Assembly (NCBI RefSeq): GCF_030116705.1
Contig: NZ_JAOTIK010000002.1
Location: forward strand, 62,001-126,000
Length of the DNA stretch: 64,000 bases
DNA from: Streptomyces sp. ML-6
GTDB taxonomy: Bacteria; Actinomycetota; Actinomycetes; Streptomycetales; Streptomycetaceae
Reading direction: 5' to 3'
Shown: one piece after another, positions 17,237 to 25,714 of the stretch
Position numbering within the stretch: the first letter of the stretch is position 1
How the letters are laid out: each line of letters begins with the position of its first letter
The notes under the pieces: model-generated
Databases searched by the model: none
What the model saw: only the letters and a program-made list of their open reading frames with translations
What the model was told of the DNA's origin: nothing
Translations under genes and position numbers: made by a program

Positions 17237-17246
17237 GACCTAGCCG
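17237..17246 (+). repeat. IS4-family target duplication GACCTAGCCG, left copy
   Basis: The 10 bp sequence recurs at 18721-18730. It contains the last three bases of the IS5-type element, its CTAG duplication, and three bases of ISAzo13 transposase. Confidence 0.92.
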
Positions 17247-18720
17247 CAATACCGGTGCTTTAGGGCTTAATTCGTGGGGTTGGGGATGTTTTGGTGGGTT
17301 CGACGAGGGTGACGGCGGGGGTGGCCGGGCGAGGTGGGTTGTTGTGTTCGGTGCGTTTGAGTGCCCAGTTGGACATTTTGCGTTTGATCACTCGCGGGTT
17401 GGACCGTAACCGCCGTGGTTCCAGGAGGCGTTCGGTGATTTCACGCAGGGTCTGCTTCAGTGCCCGGGTGAGCCGGGAGGGGGGAAAATCCCGCCTGGCT
17501 GGTGGTCTGCCGGCGGACGACGCGCAAGGTGCGGGTGAAGGACATCCGGTCCGGATCCTCCCTCTCCTGCCGGGCGGCCTGGTGCATGAGGTCGCGCAAC
17601 GCGTGGTGCACGAGGAGGAACGCGAAGATCTCCTGCTCGGCCCCGACCGGATACTGGGAGCGCAGGACGAATCCGGGTCCGCCCAGGTGGATCTTGATCT
17701 CGTCGAAGGTCGTCTCGATCTCCCAGCGTTCGGCGTAGAGTGCAGCGAGCTCCACGGCCGGTGCGGTGGCCGGGTCCAGGAGTGTGGTGACCAGCCGGTA
17801 AACGGCGCCCTCCCCACCTGGGTCCAAGGCGTATTCGATGACGCGAACCTGTGCCGGGTCGGCCCGCCGGTTCTTGTCCCGGGCGGCAACGATCTCCGAC
17901 AGATACGAGCCATCGGGCAGCGCGGCCACCACGGGCAGGACCGCGTTGCTCCGGACCCGCCACAACAGGTCCGCGCCGGTCGACGCGGCGGCCCGCCACA
18001 GATCGAAGCCGAGGAAGCCCCGATCCGCCAGGAGCAGCATTCCTCTGGTCAGCGAGGGGAACAGGCGGCGGGCCAGGGCCGTCTCATGCACCGCCAGTGG
18101 CGCGACGTCGGCGGCGAACACGGCGTGGGTGCCGCACTCGACCAGGGCCACGGCCCTGGCCTGCGGATACGCGCTCCTGCCCTGGCCACGCCCCGTTCCC
18201 GGCCGTCCGAAGAAGGCGGCGTTGGCCTGCGTATCGGGAAGGTCGAAGGTCGTCCCGTCCACCGACACCAACCGCAGACCCCGAAACCACGCTCCCGTCG
18301 TCGCCGGGAGCGCCACGGGTCGGCAGACCCTGGCGAACAACGCCTTCATCGGTTCCGCCCCCAGCCGCAACCGGGCCCGTCCGATCGCCCCGCTGGTGGG
18401 CACCCGCCACGTCTTCGACCAGCGGCGTTCCCGTTCCAGGCCCTGAGTGAGGAGCCGCCCGACCTCCTCATACCCCTGCCCCGAGAACAGGCACATCGCC
18501 AGCACGAAATACATCACCACCCGAGCGGGAAGCAGACGCTGACGTTCCTCGGTGCGTCCGCACTCCGCCACCACCTCATCCACCAGCTCCGGCGGAAACG
18601 CACGCGTGAGCACTCCCAGGGCGATGCGATCCGAAAACCGATCGCCCTCAACTACCTTCAACTGTCCTGGCCTTGGCATACCAACTCAACGAGCCAGCGT
18701 CGGCAAAGTCACCGGTATTG
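17247..18720 (-). mobile_element. IS4-family element, 1474 bp
   Basis: Ends share the 11 bp inverted repeat CAATACCGGTG (17247-17257) and CACCGGTATTG (18710-18720), flanked by a perfect 10 bp direct repeat, the duplication size usual for this family. Carries one transposase gene on the minus strand. Confidence 0.92.
17260..18679 (-). pseudogene. IS4-family transposase with a late frameshift
   Basis: From ATG 18679: MPRPGQLKVVEGDRFSDR, LVSVDGTTFDLPDT (first catalytic Asp), MLLLADRGFLGFD (second), and YAERWEIETTFDEIK (YREK-type block with the Glu). At about 17485 an extra base in a TTTT run (minus strand) diverts the frame; the conserved end FPPSRLTRALKQTL to NPRVIKRKMSNW continues in the other frame to 17260. 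All catalytic residues precede the break, so the longer-framed product (stop at 17441) may retain some activity. A homopolymer error in sequencing is a possible cause. Confidence 0.88.
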
Positions 18721-20388
18721 GACCTAGCCGCGAAGTTCCAGGCGTTGTTCCCGCACTTGGACGAGCGTCAACGCCGGTTGGCCATGGGGGCTGAGGCCCG
18801 GTCACTGGGGCACGGCGGGATTCGGAAGGTGGCCCGCGCCGCTGGCGTGCGTGAGGGCCCCGTGTCCCGCGGAGTGGCAGAACTGGAGGCCGGGACAGCG
18901 CCGTTGGGTCGGGTCCGCCGGGAAGGCGGAGGCCGCAAGCGCGCGGTAGACCTCGACCCGGGACTGCGGCCCGCCCTGCTGGCCCTCGTCGAGCCGGACA
19001 TGCGGGGCGATCCGATGTCGCCCCTGCGCTGGACGACGAAGTCAACTCGTCACCTGGCCGGCGAGCTGACCAGGCAGGGACACCACATCTCGGCGGAGAC
19101 CGTGGCCGACCTGCTGCGCGAGGAGGGCTTCAGTCTCCAGGGCAACGCCAAGACCATCGAAGGCAAGCAGCACCCGGACCGCGACGGCCAGTTCCGATAC
19201 ATCAACGAGCGGGCCAAGGAGCACCAGGCCGCCGGAGACCCGGTGGTCAGTGTCGACACCAAGAAGAAGGAGGTGGTCGGCAACTACAAGAACGCCGGCG
19301 GCGAATGGCACCGCGAGGGCGAGCCGGTCCAGGTACGGACTCACGACTTCCCGGACCCGGAGCTGGGCAAGGCCATCCCGTACGGGATCTACGATCTGGC
19401 CGCGGACACCGGCTGGGTCAGCGTGGGGACCGACCACGACACCGCAGCGTTCGCCGTGGAATCCGTCCGTCGCTGGTGGAACAGCCAGGGCCGCGGCGTC
19501 TATCCGCACGCACGGCGACTGCTGATCACCGCGGACGCGGGCGGCTCGAACGGCTACCGCACCCGCGCCTGGAAAGCCGAACTCGCCGCTCTGGCCCTGG
19601 AGGCCGGCCTGGAGATCACCGTCTGTCACTTTCCTCCAGGTACTTCAAAGTGGAACAAAGTGGAACATCGGCTGTTCTCCCACATCACCATGAACTGGCG
19701 CGGCAGGCCCCTCACCAGTCACGAAGTCATCGTGAACAGCATCGCCGCGACGCCCACCCGCACCGGGCTGACGGTGCACGCCGAACTCGACACCACCCCC
19801 TACGAGACCGGAGTCCGGATCGGCGACCGGCAGATGAACGCCCTGCCCCTGCACCGCCACGAGTGGCACGGCGACTGGAACCACACGCTGCGACCCGAGG
19901 CATACGCCCAGGTCAGTGACGCACCGGACCCCTTCGACCAGCCCAGCCCCGACCTTGCGTGGCTGTGTCACCCGGCCCTGACCGGAATGCCGGCCGAGGA
20001 GTGGGACACGCTGATCACCACGCTCACCGCCCTCCACGAGGACCAGCGGGAAGCACACCTGGACAAGCGGCGAGGCCACCGGCCCCGCCCGGCGGCCCCG
20101 GGCACCGGCCGGCGCCCCGTCCTCACCCTCGCCGACCGGCTCCTGGCCACCCTCCTCCATTACCGGCTCGGGCTCCCGCAGGTCGCCGTCGCCCGCCTCT
20201 TCACCGTCACGCCCTTCACCATCAACCGGCGCATCCGCGACATCCGCCAACTCCTCGGCACGGCCGGATACGTCATCCATCCCGCTGACCAGCAACTCAC
20301 CACCCTGGAGCACCTTTACGACCACGCGAGCGCGGTAGGCATCACCCCGCTCAAGATCAAGACGGCGAGTTAATGATCCGCAGGCCCT

Positions 20389-20513
20389 AACCACCCGGCC
20401 TTGGGTAAAGGCCCCTTGAGCCAGAATCCGTTCCCGTGTACAAAACCAACCTCGCATCAACATGAGGTCAAAGAACGCTCCCTGCTCGGCGCTTCCCTGT
20501 GGCGTGCGGGGTT
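20389..20513. other. Short intergenic region after ISAzo13
   Basis: Contains only a small GGCC-AAAGGCC-type hairpin near 20399-20418 between the element end and the histidine kinase stop. No gene. Confidence 0.4.
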
Positions 20514-21767
20514 TCAGCACGCGGAAGGCGCGGAGGACCGGAACCCGTTTTCCCCGCGCCACGCCGGCAGTTCGACCCGTACGACGAGGCCGCCGGCGGC
20601 CGGCGGCCGCGCCGTGACGGTGCCGTGGTGGCCGCGCACGATGGAGCGGACGATCGCGAGGCCCAGGCCGTGACCGCTGCGGTCGCTGGCCACGCGGGGG
20701 CGGGCCCGATAGAACGGCTCGAACAGCCGGTCCACCACCTCGGGGTCGATGGTCGGACCGGTGTTGGCGACTTCCAGCACGATCGTCTCGTCCACGCGGT
20801 CGACCCGCACGTCGACGGTGCCGTCCGGCACGTTGTGAGTGTGGGCGTTGGCCACGAGATTGACGACGAGTTGGCGCAACAGCGTCTCGCTGCCCTGCAC
20901 ATTACAGGGTTCGAGGGTGTCGACTGTGACGGTGAGCGTCACATCGGCGGCGTCGGCGCGGCGTTCGGTGGTGACCTGTTCCGTCAGGTCCGCCACGTCT
21001 ACCGGCCCGGTGTCGTGGATTTCCGGCTCCGCCGCTGCGAGCCGCAGCAATTCCTGCACGACCTGGATGTTGCGCTCGTTGGTCTCGCGCAGCATCGGCA
21101 CCAACTCGGCGAACTCCTCCTTCGATGTACCGCCGTCGGCCATCTGGAGAATCGCCCGGGTCGTTGCGAGCGGCGTCAGCAACTCGTGCGAGGCGTTCAC
21201 CGCGAACCGCTGATGCGCCGCGAACGACTCCTCCAGACGCCCCAGCATCGTGTCGAAGGTGTCGGCGAGCTGTTTCAACTCGTCGTGCGGGCCCTGGGCA
21301 TTGATGCGGTACGCGAGATCGCCCTCGCCCGCCTTGGCCGCCGCCCGGTTGATGGTGTGCAGCGGCGCGAGGAGTCGCCGCGACAACAGCCACCCCGCGC
21401 CAAGACCGACGCCGAGGACCACGGTCACACCGCCGATGGACAGCGTGAGAACCGTCGACCACACGTCTTCCTTGTCCCGGATGGGACCGGACACGTCGAT
21501 GGTCCTGCCCAGCTCGGGCGACGAGGTCGGTGTGTCCGTAGGCGTCTGCGAGGGCTCCCTCGGCACCACGTTCGGCAGGGTCGCCTCCGATTGCGGCACC
21601 AGTACCGGCGTCGAGAAGTCGTACGTCGGCAGGAAGCGGATCCCGATGTAGATGATCGCCACCATCAGCGCCGAACAGGCCGCGAGGGCGGCGCCGAAAC
21701 CGAAGAAGAGCCGGGCGTGGATGCTCAGCGTGCGTGGCCGGAGCCCCCGCCCGATGCGGCACCTCAC
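20514..21767 (-). CDS. Two-component sensor histidine kinase
   Basis: 417 residues from GTG 21767, whose first bases overlap the response-regulator stop (GTGA). Two membrane segments (LFFGFGAALAACSALMVAII, and VLTLSIGGVTVVLGVGLGAG) enclose a Thr/Pro-rich external loop of about 80 residues. HAMP follows, then the H-box NASHELLTPLATTRA with the phospho-accepting His, N-box LVANAHTHN, and G-boxes ending SGHGLGLAIV: a complete HisKA-HATPase core. Senses an extracytoplasmic signal for the partner regulator; the adjacent divergent ABC exporter is the likely output. Confidence 0.9.
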   Translation of the reverse strand: MRCRIGRGLRPRTLSIHARLFFGFGAALAACSALMVAIIYIGIRFLPTYDFSTPVLVPQSEATLPNVVPREPSQTPTDTPTSSPELGRTIDVSGPIRDKEDVWSTVLTLSIGGVTVVLGVGLGAGWLLSRRLLAPLHTINRAAAKAGEGDLAYRINAQGPHDELKQLADTFDTMLGRLEESFAAHQRFAVNASHELLTPLATTRAILQMADGGTSKEEFAELVPMLRETNERNIQVVQELLRLAAAEPEIHDTGPVDVADLTEQVTTERRADAADVTLTVTVDTLEPCNVQGSETLLRQLVVNLVANAHTHNVPDGTVDVRVDRVDETIVLEVANTGPTIDPEVVDRLFEPFYRARPRVASDRSGHGLGLAIVRSIVRGHHGTVTARPPAAGGLVVRVELPAWRGENGFRSSAPSAC

Positions 21768-22426
21768 ACCGCGCCCAGGCGGTAGCCCGCGCTGATCGCG
21801 GTGTGCACGAGCTGCGGCTCGCCGAGCTTCCTGCGCAGCGTGTGCACCACCAACCGTACGGCGTTCGTGAGCGGATCGGCATGCGCGTCCCACGCCTTGT
21901 CGAGCAGATACTCGGCGCTCAACACACCGCCGTCCGCGCGCATCAGCAACTCAAGCACCGCCATCTCCTTCGGCGTGAGCCTGACTTCCACACCACCGCG
22001 CACGACCCGACGGCGATACGTATCGAAGCTCAGATCAGCGACCATGAGGATCGGAGAATGCGCCATGGGACTACGCCGATACAAAGCCCGCAGACGAGCG
22101 ACGAGTTCGGGAAAGTCGAAGGGCTTAGCAAGATAGTCGTCAGCACCGAGGCCCAGGCCCTCCACCTTGTCGCCGAGCCGGCCCGCCGCCGTGAGCATCA
22201 GGACACGGCAGTCCAGGCCCATCTCCACGATGCGTCGGCACACCTCGTCACCGTGCACCCCCGGCAGATCCCGGTCCAGGACCACCGCGTCGTAGTCGTA
22301 CACCGTGACCCGCTCCAGGGCCGTCGCGCCGTCGTGGACGACATCGACGGCGATGGCCTCACGCCGCAGCCCGAGCTCCAGGACGCGAGCCATGTACTGC
22401 TCGTCCTCGACCACCAAAACCCGCAC
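21764..22426 (-). CDS. OmpR-family response regulator
   Basis: 220 residues from GTG 22426 (TTG 22465 is an in-frame alternative but lies in the promoter region). Receiver domain: VLVVEDEQ, phospho-acceptor Asp in VVLDRDLPG, and the Lys in YLAKPFDFPEL. C-terminal winged helix: VRLTPKEMAVLELLM and TNAVRLVVHTLRRKLG, the OmpR-type DNA-binding domain. Coupled to the kinase by a 4 bp overlap. Confidence 0.92.
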   Translation of the reverse strand: MRVLVVEDEQYMARVLELGLRREAIAVDVVHDGATALERVTVYDYDAVVLDRDLPGVHGDEVCRRIVEMGLDCRVLMLTAAGRLGDKVEGLGLGADDYLAKPFDFPELVARLRALYRRSPMAHSPILMVADLSFDTYRRRVVRGGVEVRLTPKEMAVLELLMRADGGVLSAEYLLDKAWDAHADPLTNAVRLVVHTLRRKLGEPQLVHTAISAGYRLGAV

Positions 22427-22614
22427 GTCCGCCAAACCTTTCGCCGTTCCTGAGAATTCTCTCAAAACACCGGCCGGGCCCGAAGGGATTCCGCCCGTTT
22501 CCCAGCGTTTCCGTCACGTTTATCAGACGCGGTATTTGATCCGTGTATGGGAGAGCGTGCGAGCCGCCATTTTGCAAACGTCACTCAAAACGTCGGCTTC
22601 ATAGCGTGCCGTCC
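22427..22614. promoter_or_regulatory. Divergent promoter region between response regulator and ABC permease
   Basis: Holds a perfect 10 bp palindrome GAGAATTCTC (22452-22461) on the regulator side and, 20 bp before the permease start, a direct repeat CAAACGTC (22575-22582) and AAAACGTC (22587-22594) with one-turn spacing. Direct repeats with about 11 bp phasing are the usual OmpR-family binding pattern, so this is a candidate site for the adjacent regulator. Confidence 0.45.
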
Positions 22615-24054
22615 ATGAACCTCTTCAAACGTGCGTGGTGGCGGCTCACCGGCACCCCGGGCAAGACACTGATGCTGGTCGGCCTGTTCTTCGTCATGTG
22701 CACTCTGGTGCTGTCCGGCTTCCTGATCCAGTCGGCGGCGGCGCGCGCGGCCGACAGTGCCAAGAGGAGCGTGGGCGCGGTCGCCACGATGCAGCTCGAC
22801 GTGAACGGGCTGCTGGCGTCCGGCCAGAACGACGGCCGCCGGGGAGGTGGACAGATCCCCGGCACCATCGGGTCGGCCGGTGACCTCAAGCGCGACCTGG
22901 TCGACAGGATATGCAAGTCCTCCGTCGTCGCCGACTGCAACTACACGGCCGAGGGCGCGGCCTTCCCGACCGAATCGACCAAGCTCTCCCAGCCGGTTCC
23001 GCCGCCGGCCGGCCAGGACATCACCGGCACCGACCTGTTCAAGGTGGATGGGGTCCGCAAGCTCGACGAGGTGGGCGCCTTCCGCAACGGCGACTCCGAG
23101 ATGATCGCCGGCAAGGGCATCGGCCCCGACACGAGGAACGACGAGATCGTCGTCGAGGAGCGGGTCGCCAAGGAGAACAAGCTCAAGGTCGGCGACAAGG
23201 TCAAGCTCAAGAAGGGCGACCTGAGCAACGGCATGCCGACCGAGGAACACGAGTTCAAGGTCATCGGCATCTACAAGAACAGCACGGCCCCCACCGGCCA
23301 GTACGTGCCCGCGATGATGGACCCGGCCAACCAGGTCTACACGAACATCGAGGGCGCCAGCCTCCTCGGCGGCAAGACCACCGACGGAGGCGGCACCCTC
23401 GAGTCGGCCACCTTCAAGCTGAACGACCCGAGTGACCTCGGCCGTCTCAAGGAGGACGCGAAGAAGGCGGGCGCCGACCTCCAGATCTTCCCGGTCGCGG
23501 TCAACGACAAGCAGTACAAGACCCTCGTCGGTCCCATCACCAAGACCGCGAGCTTCGCGACCGTCACCGTGTGGCTCGTCGCCGTCGCCGGCACGATCAT
23601 CCTGGCCCTCATCGTGGCCTCCAACCTGCGCGAACGCCGAGGTGAGCTGGGCATCCTGCTCTCGCTCGGCGAGAAGAAGCCCAAGCTCCTGGGCCAGCAT
23701 CTCGTCGAGGTCGTGGCCTGTGCCGTCCTCGCGATCGGCTTGGCCGGGGTGTGCAGCCAGTTCGTCTCTGCGGCGATCGGTGACAAGCTGCTCGCCGGCG
23801 AGGTCGAGTCGGCCAACAAGCACGCCGAGAACGAGGGCCTGCAACGTGACCCCAGCGACCCCACAGGTATGCGAAACAAGGGCGACGATCAGCCCGAGAT
23901 CGACCCCATCGACTCGCTCGACGTGAACCTCGGCCCTGCCGACATCGCCAAGGTCGGCACCACCGGCCTCGGCATCGCCGCCCTCGCTACCCTCGTCCCC
24001 GGCGCGCGTGTGCTGCGCCTGAACCCGCGCGACATCCTCACGAAGGGCGACTGA
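22615..24054 (+). CDS. ABC transporter permease (FtsX/MacB-like)
   Basis: 479 residues. One transmembrane helix near the N-terminus (TLMLVGLFFVMCTLVLSGFL), a large external MacB_PCD-type domain to about 335, then three helices (FATVTVWLVAVAGTIILAL, VVACAVLAIGLAGVCS, and LGIAALATLVPGARVLRL) ending NPRDILTKGD, the usual FtsX finish. The loop between helices 2 and 3 carries LRERRGELGILLSLG, the coupling helix that meets the ATPase. Two bases separate it from the ATPase gene. Mechanotransmission-type exporter or lipid/peptide extruder; likely part of an antimicrobial-sensing module with the divergent two-component system. Confidence 0.88.
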   Translation: MNLFKRAWWRLTGTPGKTLMLVGLFFVMCTLVLSGFLIQSAAARAADSAKRSVGAVATMQLDVNGLLASGQNDGRRGGGQIPGTIGSAGDLKRDLVDRICKSSVVADCNYTAEGAAFPTESTKLSQPVPPPAGQDITGTDLFKVDGVRKLDEVGAFRNGDSEMIAGKGIGPDTRNDEIVVEERVAKENKLKVGDKVKLKKGDLSNGMPTEEHEFKVIGIYKNSTAPTGQYVPAMMDPANQVYTNIEGASLLGGKTTDGGGTLESATFKLNDPSDLGRLKEDAKKAGADLQIFPVAVNDKQYKTLVGPITKTASFATVTVWLVAVAGTIILALIVASNLRERRGELGILLSLGEKKPKLLGQHLVEVVACAVLAIGLAGVCSQFVSAAIGDKLLAGEVESANKHAENEGLQRDPSDPTGMRNKGDDQPEIDPIDSLDVNLGPADIAKVGTTGLGIAALATLVPGARVLRLNPRDILTKGD

Positions 24055-24055
24055 C

Positions 24056-24772
24056 GTGACCGCCTCTCCCACCGTCGACATCACCGCGCGGGGCGGCATG
24101 ACCGCGCCGATCCTCGAACTCGCCGACGTGAGCCGTACGTACAGCACCGGCAACCGGCGTCGCGTGGTCCTCAAGTCCGTCTCCTACGCCTTCGAGGCCA
24201 GCCGCATGTACGCGATTGTCGGCCCGTCCGGTTCCGGCAAGTCGACCTTGTTGTCCCTGGCCAGCGGACTGGACGCGCCTACTTCGGGCCATGTCCGTTT
24301 CAAGGGTCAGGACGTGGCGAAACTGGGCCTGGGCACGTACCGCAACCGGCACGTGGCCACGGTGTTCCAGTCGTTGAACCTGCTGACCTACATGAACGCC
24401 GTGCAGAACGTGACCTCCGCCATGGAGATCACCGGCGTCAAGGGCGGCAGCCGGAAGCAGCGCGCCAACGAACTCCTCGACCTCCTCGGTATCGAGCCCG
24501 GCGATCGGGGGCGACGTACGCTCCAGCTCTCCGGTGGTCAGCAGCAACGCGTGGCCATCGCCCGGGCGCTTGCCTGCGAGGTCGACATCCTCTTCGCCGA
24601 CGAGCCGACCGGTGCTCTCGATCACGAGACCGCCGCCGGGATCATCGAGGTCTTCCAGAAACTGGCCCACGAGGGCAAGTGCGTGATCGTCGTGACCCAC
24701 TCCAAAGAAGTCGCCGCCGCCTGCGACGAGACCCTGATCCTCAAGCGCGGCAAACTCGTCCCGCAGGGCTGA
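24056..24772 (+). CDS. ABC transporter ATP-binding protein (LolD/MacB-like)
   Basis: 238 residues from GTG 24056 (ATG 24098 possible). Walker A GPSGSGKS, Q-loop TVFQSLNLL, signature LSGGQQQRVAIARA, Walker B DILFADEP and H-loop VVTHS are all present. This is the LolD/MacB/FtsE type that pairs with single FtsX-fold permeases. Energises the permease encoded immediately upstream. Confidence 0.93.
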   Translation: MTASPTVDITARGGMTAPILELADVSRTYSTGNRRRVVLKSVSYAFEASRMYAIVGPSGSGKSTLLSLASGLDAPTSGHVRFKGQDVAKLGLGTYRNRHVATVFQSLNLLTYMNAVQNVTSAMEITGVKGGSRKQRANELLDLLGIEPGDRGRRTLQLSGGQQQRVAIARALACEVDILFADEPTGALDHETAAGIIEVFQKLAHEGKCVIVVTHSKEVAAACDETLILKRGKLVPQG

Positions 24773-24774
24773 TC

Positions 24775-25055
24775 CTGACGTGGCGCGGGCCGTGGACCCG
24801 GCGCCCCCTGTCGTCGCGTTTCCCGCGCGGAGATGGGCGCCGGGGCCACGGCCGTTCGCGCTTGCGCGGATCCGGCTCGTTCCGCCCTCTTGTGACACCA
24901 GTGATCGCCGGCAGAATCGGCAGTACGCCGGGCGCAGCCGAGCCGCAGAGGGCAGTCGGAGGAGAAATCCACGAAACTGCCCCGTGATGCTTTTCGCGGT
25001 CCTGCAAGAGGGTCGCTGGCCTCCGGGCCCGGCATGACTGTTGCCCCCCGCTGAT
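24775..25055. other. Intergenic region between ABC genes and IS relic
   Basis: No gene seen. A GGCGC-rich inverted repeat just after the ATPase stop may act as terminator; the right part is probably the eroded end of the IS5-like relic that follows. Confidence 0.4.
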
Positions 25056-25648
25056 CACCTGGGACGTCTCGGTGACTCGGCCATCTCCCGCGCCCGCCTG
25101 TATGCGGCGGGTGCCCGCAGAAGAAGGGGGATGCAGGTCGAGCCGCCAGGTGGCATCTTCGCCGAACCCGACGACCACGGGCTCGGACGCTCCCGGGGCG
25201 GGCTGACGACCAGGCTCCACCTGGCGGTCGAGCCTGCCCAGAAGCCGATGTCACTTGTGATCACTGCCGGGCAGCGCGGTGGCTCGCCTCGATTCCAAGT
25301 GATCCTGGGCGTATCCGGGTGCCCGGGCTCGGGCCGGGCCGCCCGTGCCCCGGCCGGACAGGGGTTCGTGCGGGGCAGGCCTACGGCTCCCGCGCGAACC
25401 GCACCTACCTGCGCAAGCACGGTATCCGCATCCGCTGCACGATCCCGGAGAAGTGTGACCAGATCGCCAACCGCAAAAAGCGCGGCTCCTCGGTGGCCGG
25501 CCGCCGAAGTCCGGCATGGCCGACTGCAAAGAGCGCCATGCGATGGAGTGCGGCATCAATCGCCTCAAGCGTCACCGCGTGGTCGGTGAGGTCGACTCGG
25601 GGCGCCCTGCCGATGTCTCCACCAGCGGGTTTCCCCGAGCCGCCTCCC

Positions 25649-25682
25649 GAACCCGGCGTGCCCGTCTCCGGGCACCGGGCTC
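25649..25682 (-). ncRNA. Group II intron domain V hairpin
   Basis: 34 nt on the minus strand: GAGCCCGGTG pairs with CGCCGGGTTC, with a 2 nt bulge and an inner CCCG-GAGA-CGGG hairpin with a GNRA tetraloop. The AGC catalytic triad is at positions 2-4. Size and layout match domain V exactly. Domain VI follows, with a CTCGGGG/CCCCGAG stem. Confidence 0.88.
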
Positions 25683-25714
25683 TCCACAAATCCCGTTTCG
25701 GGATGCTCAGTTCC

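Larger units (their letters stand above)
15558..17239. mobile_element. IS5-family element of 1682 bp carrying a passenger gene
   Basis: Left end GGGCTGTCCGGTGGGTCG (15558-15575) matches the inverted right end (complement of 17222-17239) at 14 of 18 positions, and CTAG is duplicated at both sides. Contents: a 149-codon plus-strand gene (15746-16195) and an intact transposase on the minus strand (16305-17186). A simple IS5-family element would end within about 50 bp of the transposase stop, but no terminal repeat is seen near 16250-16300. Alternative: DNA trapped between the ends of two related copies, one now deleted. Confidence 0.75.
15530..20373 (+). pseudogene. ISAzo13-family transposase, split into 15530-15557 and 18728-20373
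   Basis: The 5' piece reads MLEGVEAAL and the 3' piece continues AAKFQALFPHLDERQRR; the split codon GCC uses base 15557 and bases 18728-18729. Family blocks follow: SLGHGGIRKVARAAGV (helix-turn-helix), VVSVDTKKKE with the first catalytic Asp, YDLAADTGWVSVGTD, LLITADAGGSNGYR, FPPGTSKWNKVEHRLFSH with the catalytic Glu, and WRGRPLTSHEV. A C-terminal extension of about 160 residues carries a second helix-turn-helix-like segment. The 3' piece has an open frame from about 18673 entirely by virtue of IS4 end sequence, so a truncated but nearly complete protein could still be made. Confidence 0.9.
15469..20388 (+). mobile_element. ISAzo13-family element, interrupted by two nested insertions
   Basis: Ends are the 12 bp inverted repeats AGGGCCTGCGGA (15469-15480) and TCCGCAGGCCCT (20377-20388). 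After removing the IS5-family insert (15558-17239 plus one CTAG) and the IS4-family insert (17247-18720 plus one 10 bp duplication), what remains is about 1.75 kb with one continuous transposase frame from ATG 15530 to 20373. Insertion order is therefore ISAzo13 first, IS5-type second, IS4-type third. Confidence 0.85.
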
